This document shows, piece after piece, positions 58,401 to 63,617 of a DNA stretch of 64,000 nt. This DNA comes from Turritopsis dohrnii. Its lineage: Eukaryota > Cnidaria > Hydrozoa > Anthoathecata > Oceaniidae. The position numbers and the translations under genes were made by a program. Positions within the stretch are counted from its first letter, which is position 1. Each line of letters opens with the position of its first letter. The notes beneath the pieces were generated by a model that did not search any database, was not told where the DNA came from, and worked only from the letters and a program-made list of their open reading frames with translations. The stretch is from the NCBI GenBank assembly GCA_027922465.2, contig BQMF02000002.1:3038001-3102000 (forward strand). Direction: 5' to 3'.

Positions 58401-61184
58401 TCCCTGCAGTTAGTGGCCTGGACAGTTTCAGGAAAAAATTGGCAACAGATGGAATTTCAGAGAAGGCTTCCAGTCTTATTGCAGCCGCTAGAAGGAGAGG
58501 AACTATTTCTCATTACGAATCGGCCTGGCGTAAGTGGTGTGGCTGGTGTCTTGAGAAACAAATTGATCCATTTCGATGTCCTATAAATTGGGTCTTAGAA
58601 TTTCTGGCAAACTCTTTCGACAAAGGACTTGGAAACAACACAATAGCAGGTCACCGGTCTGCCATCTCAGCATACCATGATTCTATTGAGGGAACATCTG
58701 TAGGCAAACATCCTCTTGTCTGTTCCATGCTATTGGGAATCTTTAATAAACGTTGCCCAAAACCTAGATATACCTTTATTTGGGATATTGATAAAGTTGT
58801 TAATTTTCTAAATTCAGTGAAAGAGGATAATATTTCTGACAAAATGTTAACTTTAAAGTTGTCCATGCTGTTAGCCCTAACTTCAGCCACTCGGTCACAT
58901 GAAATTAGCCTATTGGACACAAAGTATTTAGTGAAACACCAATCTAGTTATAACTTTCATTTTGCAGAGATCACAAAAACTGCTAGAGCAGGAAAGTTGA
59001 GACCTCCAATAAAACTTTCCCACTTTGAGGAGAATAAAGAATTGTGTGTAAACCACTATATTGACCTTTACTTGCAGAGGAGTAAACCTTGGAGAGGTAA
59101 TGAAACCCTGTTACTGTTAGGTATAGTAAAGCCGCATAAACCGATTAAACCATGTACAATAGCTCGATGGATTTTAGAAGTTCTCTCATTATCAGGAATG
59201 AACATTTCGGTTTTTAAGGCGCATTCCACTAGGTCAGCCTCGACATCGAAAGCAAGCTCTCAAGGTGTTTTCCTGAGTGAAATAATTAAGCGGGTACACT
59301 GGTCATCCTCAACTACTTTTGAAAGGTTCTATAAAAAGAACATTCACAAGGATGGAGAAAAGATTGAATATGAATCATCTATGTTAAGCTTTGAACAGAG
59401 GTCGTGAGAGATGACTTTCAGCCTGAAGGCGTGAATGGGCGAAAAATCAGAGCGTGTTCTATGACTTTAATCCTGAAGGCGTGAATGGGCGTATACACCA
59501 GTATTAGATCGTTCACTTCGATTTTATTTATAAAATCGGGATTGCACTGCAGGCGCTTCGCGCCCTTGCACAATCCTCAATTTTTGTTCAAATTCAAAAA
59601 TGGCGGTCAATGAAGAGGAGTTGGCCCCCTCTTATAAAACGATAAATCTCCAAAGATAATTATAACAGTAATTGCAATTTTTTTCTTACTCAAAAGAAGA
59701 AAGCCTATCATGTTTTTTTCGCCATCAAAAATATTGTTTTGTATGCCCCAAAGTCATTTCGACATTGATTTAATTTTCTTTTATTTTGCAGAATTTTTCG
59801 TCGTCTCCGCCTTCTTCTTTTCATTAATATCAATGCCAATGAAAGAAAACGTCTTTTGTTTATCTTGAAAAAGACTACGTAAGACAACACTCTTTTTTCA
59901 TCATTTTTTTTCTTGTTAGCTTAATTTTTAGTGATGGGTTAAAAATAAAGATATTGAAGTGATAATTAGGGTTATTCTATATTTTATAGCATACTAAAAT
60001 ACCGTAATGCTTCGAATAAACGCCCGGGGCGTTAATAAAATTTTTCGAATTTTTTTGGGGCGTTTATTCGAGGAGGCTCTTAAAAGACGGATGCGTTCTT
60101 TAAATTTCAGAAAAACCGACAAAAAAGAATGCTCTAAGATTCTATGATCGTGTTGAAACGATAAGAAATATAGGGGGCGGGGGCGGGGGCGTTTAGTTTT
60201 TAGTTTAGTTTCTACCTTTGCATGTTTGCTCTGTGATATTAGCCACAATACTAACAAGTTCATCAAAATCAGCTGATCTGAAAACAAATTTATCATCGGA
60301 TGCAATATCCAACAATTCACCCATAGCAATATCCTTTCCAATTCCAAGTGAGTATATTTGCACACCCAAATCCTTCAAAGGTCTTGAAGCATTATGCAAG
60401 TCAACTGCATCTGGAGCCAGCTTGCCTTTAGTTTGTTGCCCATCTGTCATAACTAATGCAATCTTTCCTCAAAATTAAATCAAACATTACATTACAGGTA
60501 TACACTAAAATTGGGGATGAATTTCAAAGCTACTACTAAATTACCTTTGGTTTATCAGGTCTCATTCCACCTGATTCACCGAATAAGCTGCGTTTGGCTT
60601 CTTGAAGTGCTAAATCAATTCTTGTTTGACCTTCAGTAACAGAGATTTTGTTGATTTCTTTTACTATAGCTTCTTTATTCAAAGCTTCTCCTTTGAATTT
60701 ATTGAAATCAAATGCTACCACGGCATCATTTGAGTAGTATATAACTCCAACATGTGTTCCTTCTTCGCTGATGTCAAAGGCACCAACAATCTTTGTTACA
60801 AATATTAAGATCTTCTGGAAATTGACGGCACCAATACTTCCAGAAGCAACAATCAGAAAACCAAGATCAACAGGAACAGAACAAACTAAACATTACACAT
60901 AAATTATAACATCGAATAAACATTTTTCAACAGATCCCTTAACCCTTAACATGGCAAATAGGTACAGATAAGATTATAATGTTCGAAAAAAAATTCAATC
61001 ATTTCTGTCAGTGAGGATAATGAGATACCTTCCTTAGCTTTAGTTTTATTGATACCAGCACAAACCAGTTGACATCCATCAAAGCAACACTTCTTATTAT
61101 CTCCACAATCAGTATCAGCTAAGCACTCATGATTGGTAAATTCTGTGCATTCTTGAGGAGAATATATTGGGCACACATCTAAAC
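27981..61184 (-). CDS. Secreted multidomain protease inhibitor (WAP-VWA-VWC-Tg1-Kazal-YbaY)
   Basis: Twenty-seven exons join in phase to about 1335 residues and a TGA stop. 5' to 3': 61029-61184 (WAP); 60545-60885 and 60216-60462 (VWA); eight exons 43635-41943 (four VWC-like); 41482-41844 (thyroglobulin-1 plus Kazal); 40986-41387 and 34080-34475 (YbaY/YscW-like); 33851-34000 (Kazal); 33324-33473 (CGGC module); 32492-32641, 32225-32365, 31945-32091, 31730-31870, 31249-31398, 31018-31167 (Kazal); 30776-30931 (CGGC module); 30554-30697 (Kazal); 30112-30199 and 27981-28011 (tail). Nearly all module borders are phase 1, typical of shuffled extracellular domains. Kazal, WAP and Tg1 modules inhibit proteases, so an extracellular inhibitor or matrix role is likely. 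The signal-peptide exon was not found. The 16.6-kb gap at 43636-60215 leaves open that the WAP-VWA part is a separate gene. Confidence 0.8.
28278..29112. mobile_element. MITE-2, uninterrupted sister of MITE-1
   Basis: Ends CAGTGTGTCCCAGAGAATTT and the inverse, TA on both sides (28276-28277, 29113-29114). 835 bp with arms similar over roughly 200 bp. Contains the intact CCTTAATGGTTAAT site near 28470-28484 that is occupied by the Helitron array in MITE-1. Confidence 0.88.
29242..29846. mobile_element. MITE-3, related Tc1/mariner-type foldback element
   Basis: Ends CAGTGTGTCTCTGAGAAATT and the inverse, with TA at 29240-29241 and 29847-29848. About 605 bp. The arms fold over long stretches. A distinct subfamily from MITE-1/2. 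Confidence 0.85.
30554..34000 (-). CDS. Eight Kazal exons in a cluster
   Basis: Exons 33851-34000, 32492-32641, 32225-32365, 31945-32091, 31730-31870, 31249-31398, 31018-31167 and 30554-30697, each a single Kazal module in phase 1. All have C-x3-C...(V/Q/I/K/Y)CG(S/T)(D/N)G.T...N.C...C...C, for example PQCGSDGVTYSSLC and PQCGTNGKTYSNMC. One copy (33851-34000) reads VCSSDGRTLDNEC, without the usual CG. Reactive-site residues differ between copies, suggesting several protease targets. Confidence 0.9.
30776..30931 (-). CDS. CGGC cysteine module, copy 2
   Basis: Same cysteine framework as copy 1: ECPKGVPIVGCKSDPC, YCPKYPRAVCRANFCGGCNA, ending EDC. Phase 1 on both sides. Placed between Kazal exons. 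Confidence 0.75.
33324..33473 (-). CDS. CGGC cysteine module, copy 1
   Basis: A 50-residue exon reading ECPKDVPIVNCLVNPC, then ATCP...AECRANYCGGCNAEFF and a last VTC. The cysteine pattern and CRxNYCGGCNAxF are shared with the module at 30776-30931. I recognise it from invertebrate Kazal/WAP proteins but cannot give a secure family name. Confidence 0.75.
34080..34475 (-). CDS. YbaY/YscW-like domain, copy 2
   Basis: Closely parallels copy 1: ITVKGNIVFSP, LPKGSCLTVKVLEERLC, YVIPYQLSVKKLE, YIIEASLSMGWC, AGDYFHDLAYSFSAPEDGSL. Both copies are in single phase-1 exons and share GWC, AGDY and SAPEDGSLEV, so one duplicated from the other. A 6.5-kb intron full of repeats separates them. Confidence 0.6.
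34938..35885. repeat. Foldback repeat with CACACTATGTAATA subrepeats
   Basis: Four copies of (C)CACACTATGTAATA at about 34938-35022 and four inverted copies (TATTACATAGTGTGG) at 35811-35885 bracket about 790 bp of unique DNA. No coding sequence that can be defended lies inside. Confidence 0.8.
36230..36870. repeat. 128-bp tandem repeat, five copies
   Basis: The word ATCAGCA recurs at 36285, 36413, 36541, 36669 and 36797, an exact 128-bp period. Units contain AATTTGGTCCAAATTTGG and are best conserved on the right side. The array lies in the intron between the two YbaY-like exons. Confidence 0.92.
37020..37714 (+). mobile_element. E1 element (ACGGTAGCAGC ends), copy a
   Basis: Starts ACGGTAGCAGC and ends GCTGCTACCGT. 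A purine microsatellite (GGAG/GTAG) lies near the right end, before CACGGGTGTTTTAATACGG. A 30-bp AACAAGAGCCAGATGGCGCA-type segment lies on both sides. No protein. Other copies: 61866-62660, 45102-45808 (inverted) and a partial one ending near 40121. Confidence 0.75.
37890..38485 (+). mobile_element. Possible 5'-truncated LINE 3' end with (ATT)n tail
   Basis: C/T-rich sequence ends GGAGATTGAAATATACC followed by an ATT/TTA microsatellite at 38460-38485. Such tails mark many CR1/L2-type LINEs. No RT reading frame remains. Confidence 0.35.
38588..39597 (+). mobile_element. E2 repeat element, copy a
   Basis: Starts CTAGCATGTAGC and ends CTCGCTCGCTTACGCTCGCT. It recurs at 51746-52945 and, inverted and broken, at 44422-50244. 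It has no coding capacity. The end is rich in short inverted GCTCGCTTACG words. A 5'-truncated E1 copy follows to 40121. Confidence 0.65.
39605..40121 (+). mobile_element. E1 element, 5'-truncated copy
   Basis: Aligns with the right two thirds of the full E1 copy at 61866-62660. It ends GGTATTCGCTTTCTCTGCTACCG and contains a GGAGGAGGC run at about 40054-40080. Confidence 0.6.
40691..40741. repeat. Homopolymer C then A run
   Basis: A run of over twenty C is directly followed by over twenty A. It is a likely site of length error and polymorphism. It lies in the intron between the YbaY-like exons. Confidence 0.9.
40986..41387 (-). CDS. YbaY/YscW-like domain, copy 1
   Basis: About 133 residues in one exon. 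Opens ITLKGKILLPPN, then MPKGSCLHVMILEEF, GSIPYKLQVRKIE, YMVTAALKMGW, and ends with FFSAPEDGSLEV. The beta-rich order of VxGxI, P-x-G-S/A-x-L-x-V, I-P-Y-x-L and Y-x-V-x-A-x-L matches the bacterial YbaY/YscW lipoprotein fold as I know it. Extra cysteines (SCQGSDCG) suit an extracellular protein. Confidence 0.6.
41482..41844 (-). CDS. Thyroglobulin type-1 plus Kazal exon
   Basis: One 363-bp exon. The Tg1 module is recognised by FVPKCNPDGSYTDLQC and the CWCV core in NECWCVDPASGKEKPGTRT. A Kazal module follows directly: CPKIYKLVCGTNGKAYANDC. Tg1 domains inhibit cysteine or aspartic proteases, Kazal domains serine proteases. Confidence 0.88.
41943..43635 (-). CDS. Four VWC-like cysteine repeats, eight exons
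   Basis: Exon pairs 43572-43635/43437-43489, 43296-43362/42705-42772, 42564-42627/42438-42490 and 42096-42162/41943-42013. Each first exon reads C-x3-G-x-x-Y-x-x-G...W/F...C-N-x, and each second exon completes C-x-C...C-x4-C. Every pair is split at the same place in phase 2, inside the first Cys of the C-x-C motif, and pairs are joined in phase 1. This points to origin by exon-pair duplication. VWC modules often mediate binding to growth factors or matrix. Confidence 0.8.
44422..45090 (-). mobile_element. E2 element, inverted piece 1
   Basis: The inverted E2 right end (AGCGTAAGCGAGCGAGGAGG) starts at about 44424 and runs colinear with 39597-39060. It is interrupted by the small MITE at 44752-44916. 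Further pieces of the same inverted element occur at 45836-45880 and 49684-50244. Confidence 0.65.
44752..44916. mobile_element. 165-bp MITE with CAGTGGCGGA ends
   Basis: A near-perfect inverted repeat of about 45 bp: CAGTGGCGGACCTAGAGG at left and CCTCTAGATCCGCCACTG at right. Ends of this type are known from hAT-like MITEs, but no 8-bp duplication is seen. The related E2 copy near 39285 preserves the uninterrupted site GAAGCACAGC. Confidence 0.8.
45102..45808 (-). mobile_element. E1 element, inverted copy
   Basis: Bounded by ACGGTAGCAGC and GCTGCTACCGT, 707 bp, opposite orientation to the copies at 37020 and 61866. The TTTTGCGCCATCTGGCTCTTG flank follows at right, as in the other copies. 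Confidence 0.75.
45880..46040. repeat. About 60-bp tandem repeat, three copies
   Basis: The unit TTTTTGGATTTCTGCGTAAG plus CAAGAAA..CTTTACGATCGTC occurs three times, the last two nearly identical. It lies at the break point of the inverted E2 element, directly before the 1.2-kb triplication. Confidence 0.85.
46041..49680. repeat. Three tandem copies of a 1.2-kb unit
   Basis: Units at about 46041-47246, 47247-48452 and 48462-49680, each from TTCATCTTACTGTCC to GGTAGGGCATCTTGTT. They are very similar, with scattered substitutions and small indels. Each carries a plus-strand ORF of about 96 codons (46447, 47651, 48850) whose product is hydrophobic at its C-terminus. A possible minimal hairpin TGCCC-GGTA-GGGCA sits 6 bp from the right end. 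The block interrupts the inverted E2 element. Superfamily unknown. Confidence 0.85.
49684..50244 (-). mobile_element. E2 element, inverted piece 3 (left end)
   Basis: Inverse of 38588-39040: contains CATTTTTAGCTAAAGC and ends near ACATGCTAG at 50244. It resumes exactly where the 1.2-kb triplication ends. Confidence 0.65.
50805..51364 (+). pseudogene. 5'-truncated LINE, C-terminal part of RT
   Basis: An open frame reads IIYHAIFASHMRYACQIWG, then HRILTLQNTALRLITF, FAQLRILKFFDLVKVSNILY, THSIGTRGN-like and YGLHSF-like blocks, and LWNKIQE. This series is the region behind the RT core in Jockey/CR1-type LINEs. The catalytic part is absent. The stop at 51362-51364 may be the natural end, with a 3' UTR beyond. 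Confidence 0.8.
51455..51492. repeat. Perfect short palindrome
   Basis: TTTTCAAAAGATCAAAA is followed, after a short loop, by its inverse TTTTTGATCTTTTGAAAA. It may be the LINE 3' UTR hairpin or a small inverted duplication. Confidence 0.7.
51605..51690 (-). mobile_element. DIRS terminal fragment, inverted
   Basis: Matches, in inverse, the terminal region after the DIRS recombinase at 59400-59510, including CGCCCATTCACGCCTTCAGG and CATCTCTCACGACCTCT. One of the two CCTGAAGGCGTGAATGGGCG repeats is missing. It could be a left inverted terminal repeat or a separate fragment. Confidence 0.6.
51746..52945 (+). mobile_element. E2 element, copy b, with internal duplication
   Basis: Colinear with 38588-39597. 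A segment of about 196 bp around GGTTTTATTGATCATGATCA is duplicated (52164 and 52360). It contains a (GAT)n microsatellite at 52826-52865. It ends CTCGCTCGCTTACGCTCGCT directly before DIRS-related sequence. Confidence 0.65.
53153..53839 (+). CDS. DIRS gag-like ORF1, copy 1
   Basis: 228 codons, identical in protein to the ORF at 55703. Starts MEPPIKRKRFELGSE and contains LVEYLHKYM, NPSPSNLKRSPELDGYI and WAVLNYDK. This pattern is usual for the ORF1 of cnidarian DIRS-like elements. It is intact, but the element is otherwise deleted. Confidence 0.75.
   Translation: MEPPIKRKRFELGSENSDNAWELPSHLVEYLHKYMGTHITDKEVQEYIMNENPSPSNLKRSPELDGYIKTLLHDNQKFSTLKHEKTLKLIQDKLCKVFGPCTNLWAVLNYDKDQSPDDEILVIHSKTFDQTIMLIAQVYNAISYQRRENILSALMDSSTRVKEILKTHSKSMDASSNPNLFGDGFETHLIKEAKALKQSENLFTGLKTKSKPNTTVSPSNSSFSQQPF
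53985..55067 (+). pseudogene. DIRS RT fused by deletion to recombinase tail, copy 1
   Basis: The RT region (from about 53985) carries the same nonsense codons as copy 2, near 54057 and 54219. It reads through LVPKKDQGYRP and the YLDD active site, then at 54965 jumps to the last 37 codons of the tyrosine recombinase (SSTTFERFYKKN to stop). RNase H and most of the recombinase are gone. It cannot mobilise itself. Confidence 0.85.
55068..55260. mobile_element. DIRS right terminal region, copy 1
   Basis: Two copies of CCTGAAGGCGTGAATGGGCG (about 55082 and 55133), a GATTTTATTTATAAAATC palindrome and a GGCGCTTCGCGCC palindrome precede the junction with the second duplicate. Confidence 0.7.
55703..56389 (+). 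CDS. DIRS gag-like ORF1, copy 2
   Basis: 228 codons, start ATG at 55703, stop at 56387-56389. Same product as copy 1. It probably packages the element RNA, by analogy with other DIRS ORF1 proteins. No zinc knuckle is visible. The RT frame begins about 100-150 bp downstream. Confidence 0.75.
   Translation: MEPPIKRKRFELGSENSDNAWELPSHLVEYLHKYMGTHITDKEVQEYIMNENPSPSNLKRSPELDGYIKTLLHDNQKFSTLKHEKTLKLIQDKLCKVFGPCTNLWAVLNYDKDQSPDDEILVIHSKTFDQTIMLIAQVYNAISYQRRENILSALMDSSTRVKEILKTHSKSMDASSNPNLFGDGFETHLIKEAKALKQSENLFTGLKTKSKPNTTVSPSNSSFSQQPF
56535..58389 (+). pseudogene. DIRS RT-RNase H polyprotein, inactivated, copy 2
   Basis: Order: LPIAGRLKH leader, TAG stop at 56607-56609, then FPPKPLLFSVKET, TGA stop at 56769-56771, RT core with FLVPKKDQGYRP, MVKIDLKDAYFSV and YLDD, and the connection to about 57610. 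A one-base frameshift near 57610-57620 moves to the frame that reads LVISSDASLQGWG (RNase H), RMDNVVALSYLVKKGG, GVLNVEADSMSR, DLFASRLTHQ and FPPFCLIGKV. The two stops and the frameshift make the polyprotein non-functional. Confidence 0.88.
58439..59407 (+). CDS. DIRS tyrosine recombinase, intact
   Basis: 322 codons, in a third frame overlapping the RNase H end, as usual in DIRS elements. The core-binding part includes YESAWRKWCGWC and IAGHRSAISAYHDS. Catalytic residues: Arg in SATRSHEI, His and Arg in KAHSTRSAST, Trp in RVHWSS, and Tyr in ERFYKK. The enzyme inserts a circular DNA intermediate. It is the only intact catalytic ORF of the element. Confidence 0.9.
   Translation: MATDGISEKASSLIAAARRRGTISHYESAWRKWCGWCLEKQIDPFRCPINWVLEFLANSFDKGLGNNTIAGHRSAISAYHDSIEGTSVGKHPLVCSMLLGIFNKRCPKPRYTFIWDIDKVVNFLNSVKEDNISDKMLTLKLSMLLALTSATRSHEISLLDTKYLVKHQSSYNFHFAEITKTARAGKLRPPIKLSHFEENKELCVNHYIDLYLQRSKPWRGNETLLLLGIVKPHKPIKPCTIARWILEVLSLSGMNISVFKAHSTRSASTSKASSQGVFLSEIIKRVHWSSSTTFERFYKKNIHKDGEKIEYESSMLSFEQRS
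59408..59600. mobile_element. DIRS right terminal region, copy 2
   Basis: Same terminal sequence as 55068-55260, with the pair of CCTGAAGGCGTGAATGGGCG repeats. After 59600 it continues into unique DNA starting TGGCGGTCAATG. Confidence 0.7.
59601..60215. other. Intron end with AATAAACGCC repeat fragment
   Basis: AT-rich intron sequence. At 60000-60080 a TACCGTAATGCTTCGAATAA start and an inverted GGGGCGTTTATTCGAGG mark a small element end; a related sequence lies at 61680-61725. Three G5 runs separated by single C stand at 60172-60190, close to the VWA exon border. Confidence 0.45.
60216..60885 (-). CDS. Von Willebrand A domain, two exons, altered MIDAS
   Basis: Exons 60545-60885 and 60216-60462 encode VDLGFLIVASGSIG, then GVIYYSNDAVVAF, TRIDLALQEAKRSLF, VMTDGQQTKG, GVQIYSLGIGKD and FDELVSIVANI, in the canonical VWA order. 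The metal site normally reads DxSxS; here the Asp is a Val (VASGS), while the distal Thr and Asp (GQTRIDLAL, MTDG) remain. Metal binding is probably weakened. Confidence 0.9.
61029..61184 (-). CDS. WAP-domain exon
   Basis: Starts LDVCPIYSPQECT and carries the four-disulfide core spacing: DTDCGDNKKCCFDGC, then a final Cys in QLVCAG. WAP domains often inhibit serine proteases or act in innate immunity. Phase 1 at both ends. Confidence 0.85.
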
Positions 61185-61429
61185 CTGGGTTAAACAGAGA
61201 GATCTGTTAAACGTGTGAATAGTTATGTTTGACCAGTGTATATCAACAATCCTACCCCCTAGCAGTTATAGCTGTGTTTTATAGTGCTTTACCATAATTT
61301 AAATATCCATATATCTGTCTTGCAAACTAAAAGTAGCCTTGCCACAATACTATTAAACTTACTGAAATACTTTTATAATGTATGAATCAACATCCTAACA
61401 ACTTTTAAAGAACATGCAACAAAAATAGC

Positions 61430-61725
61430 CCTATCGCTTATTAGAGTGACTTAACATTGGCTCAGAAATTAATAAGCGCCCGGGCGGTAATTAGAACCTG
61501 GAACAAAAAGCGGAAATTCTGTAATAGAAGCGGAAGGCTATATTTTTGTGACGTCTAAATGTAAGTTATAAGTACAAAACCTTGTTGCCCTGAAAAATAC
61601 AGTTGTTTTTATTCTGTTATGATAAAAAGCAATGGCTTGTTCACAGCTACCATGACCATTTCAAACAAATTTTGTTAACAAAAGTTATAAGCGCCGGGGC
61701 GTTTATTAGAGAGAATACGGTACAC
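61430..61725. repeat. Small repeat with CGCCGGGGCG ends
   Basis: AAGCGCCCGGGCGG near 61477 and AAGCGCCGGGGCGTTTATTAGA near 61690, ending AATACGGTA. Related to the fragment at 60000. It may be a MITE of unknown type. Confidence 0.4.
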
Positions 61726-61865
61726 CAATATTTGAAACAAAGAAGGGGTATTGAAAATAACAAAGAATCTTTTCAGTGCTCTTGCAATGAGTGCTATGAG
61801 ATGTTGTTTGTAAAATATTTCTGCGCATTTGTTCCTAAGATCAAACAAGAGCCAGATGGCGCAAA

Positions 61866-62660
61866 ACGGTAGCAGCAAAAGTACTTGCCACAAGAATACT
61901 TTTGAATTTGAAATTTTAATTAAAGTTCTTAAACGTTCTGTAAACGTTATTTCTTGAGATATCTTACTGGTGGAAAACAGGCATAAACGATATTATAATG
62001 TTTAAAATTACTAACTCGTGTAAATAGGGTCTAATCGCAACACACCAGCAATTTAATTTATTAGAAGACAAAAGAATTATACATCCATGAGCTGTTTATA
62101 ACGTACGTTTTTTTTATAAGAGCTTATGTAGAAAAAAAAAATGTATGTTTTGAATTATAATTTTTTGAAACCGAAAATGAATTCAAACAGATAACTGCCT
62201 TTTTTTAACTCGATTTTTGAAAACCTTGATGTTCAAAGACAGAACCGATAGCTAACAAACATAGAAAGTAATAAGAAAGTCTGATCTGTGCTTTACTGAC
62301 ACGAAAAACATATCTATTTTCAAGTGCCAAAGTTCATTGATTCAGTACCATAAAAGTAACTAAAAGTCCCAGTTTTATGTAGACCTATTTGATTAATATC
62401 CATTCCTTCATCAATTAAGTGATAAAATATCAAAGAAAACGTATTTTAAATGTATGTGATTGAAAACCTTCGAAAATTCAAAAGGCTGCGTTCGTTCATT
62501 AGAATGTATATTGAGTTTTTAGTGGGGACTCGCATACTCTAAATCGTAGGCTAAAAACTGCCGTTTCGACCGGAGGAGTAGTAGTAGGAGGAGGAGGAGG
62601 AGGAGTAGTAGTAGGAGTCCAAGGGTGTTTTAATACGGTATTCGCTTACGCTGCTACCGT
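61866..62660 (+). mobile_element. E1 element, longest copy
   Basis: ACGGTAGCAGC to GCTGCTACCGT, 795 bp, preceded by CAAGAGCCAGATGGCGCAAA. A GTAG/GGAG purine microsatellite lies at 62574-62615. No coding capacity. It lies upstream of the WAP exon. Confidence 0.75.
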
Positions 62661-62998
62661 AATAACCAAGAATAATTTTGACCAAAGTTTAAATTTTCTA
62701 ATATACAAAAATCACAGTTGTGAAAATTTGTTGAACACTGTTTACATTATTGTTTTCGGACAGCGATGGAAACATTGAAAACTGACATTTCCATATTCTA
62801 TTGTTTCACACATTTCTTATTACTGAAAAACAATTGAATCCTTTAAAACGAGGCTACACTTGTTGGTTCAACCATAACATGGTGTTTAAAAAGAATTCGG
62901 GAAAGGCTATTGCCTATGATGTAGACTGACTTGGTTTATTTTTTCATAGTTATCTTTACTTTGTTTATCATGTTTATTTTGAACATAACATGGTTATA

Positions 62999-63617
62999 CA
63001 TTGTGTTTCGTAATGTTGGAAATGGAAATTTTAAAGCTGTTTTTTTAAATGAATATACCGATTTCAAAATAATTTCTACACCGTTGGAAAGCCATTTTCA
63101 AGTTCTTTTGGATAGTATGTTTTTGTGAAAAATGAAAAAAGTGGTTTTTGAAAAAAATAAGGAAAATTTCTGGAAAAATGTAATCAAATTTTTAATGGTC
63201 GATTAACACATAGTTTAATTACATCGTGCTTATTATTTCAAAGTACTGAATCCATTCAAATTTTTTATTAATTTTATGTTTATGCCCCCCAAATTGATAT
63301 TTTATAACATAAAAGTTAAACGTTTTTTGCGAACACACAGCTTAAATTTGTTTATTGTTTTCCAAATTGCTGTTATTGTTTCAAAAAATCCTTTCTTTTC
63401 ATTCATATCTTAATCGACCATTAAAAATTTAATTACATTTTTCCAAGAGATTTTCCTTATTTTATCAAAAACCACTTTTTCATTTTTCACAAAAACATAC
63501 TATCCGAAAGAACTTGAAAATGGCTTTCCAGCGGTATAAAAATTATTTCGAAATTCGGTATATTCATTTAATAAAACAGCTTTAAAATTTCCATTTCCAA
63601 CATTACGAAACACACTG
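62999..63617. mobile_element. MITE-5, foldback Tc1/mariner type
   Basis: CATTGTGTTTCGTAATGTTG at left and CATTACGAAACACACTG at right, TA duplications at 62997-62998 and 63618-63619. The arms fold over roughly 200 bp each, so most of the 619 bp forms one hairpin. No protein. Confidence 0.85.

Larger units (their letters stand above)
52711..59600. repeat. Tandem duplication: DIRS element plus E2 tail
   Basis: Copy 1 is 52711-55260 (2550 bp) and copy 2 is 55261-59600 (4340 bp). As far as read they are identical, including the (GAT)n run, except that copy 1 lacks 1790 bp (57516-59305 of copy 2). The repeat starts inside E2, not at a DIRS terminus, so it is a segment duplication rather than two insertions. 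Confidence 0.88.

Noticed and set aside
61675..61893. Minus-strand ORF beginning with a signal-peptide-like leader, upstream of the WAP exon
   Set aside because: The hydrophobic start is the reverse reading of the E1 repeat border (CAAGAGCCAGATGGCGC...GGTAGCAGC), which occurs several times, so it is not the missing signal exon.
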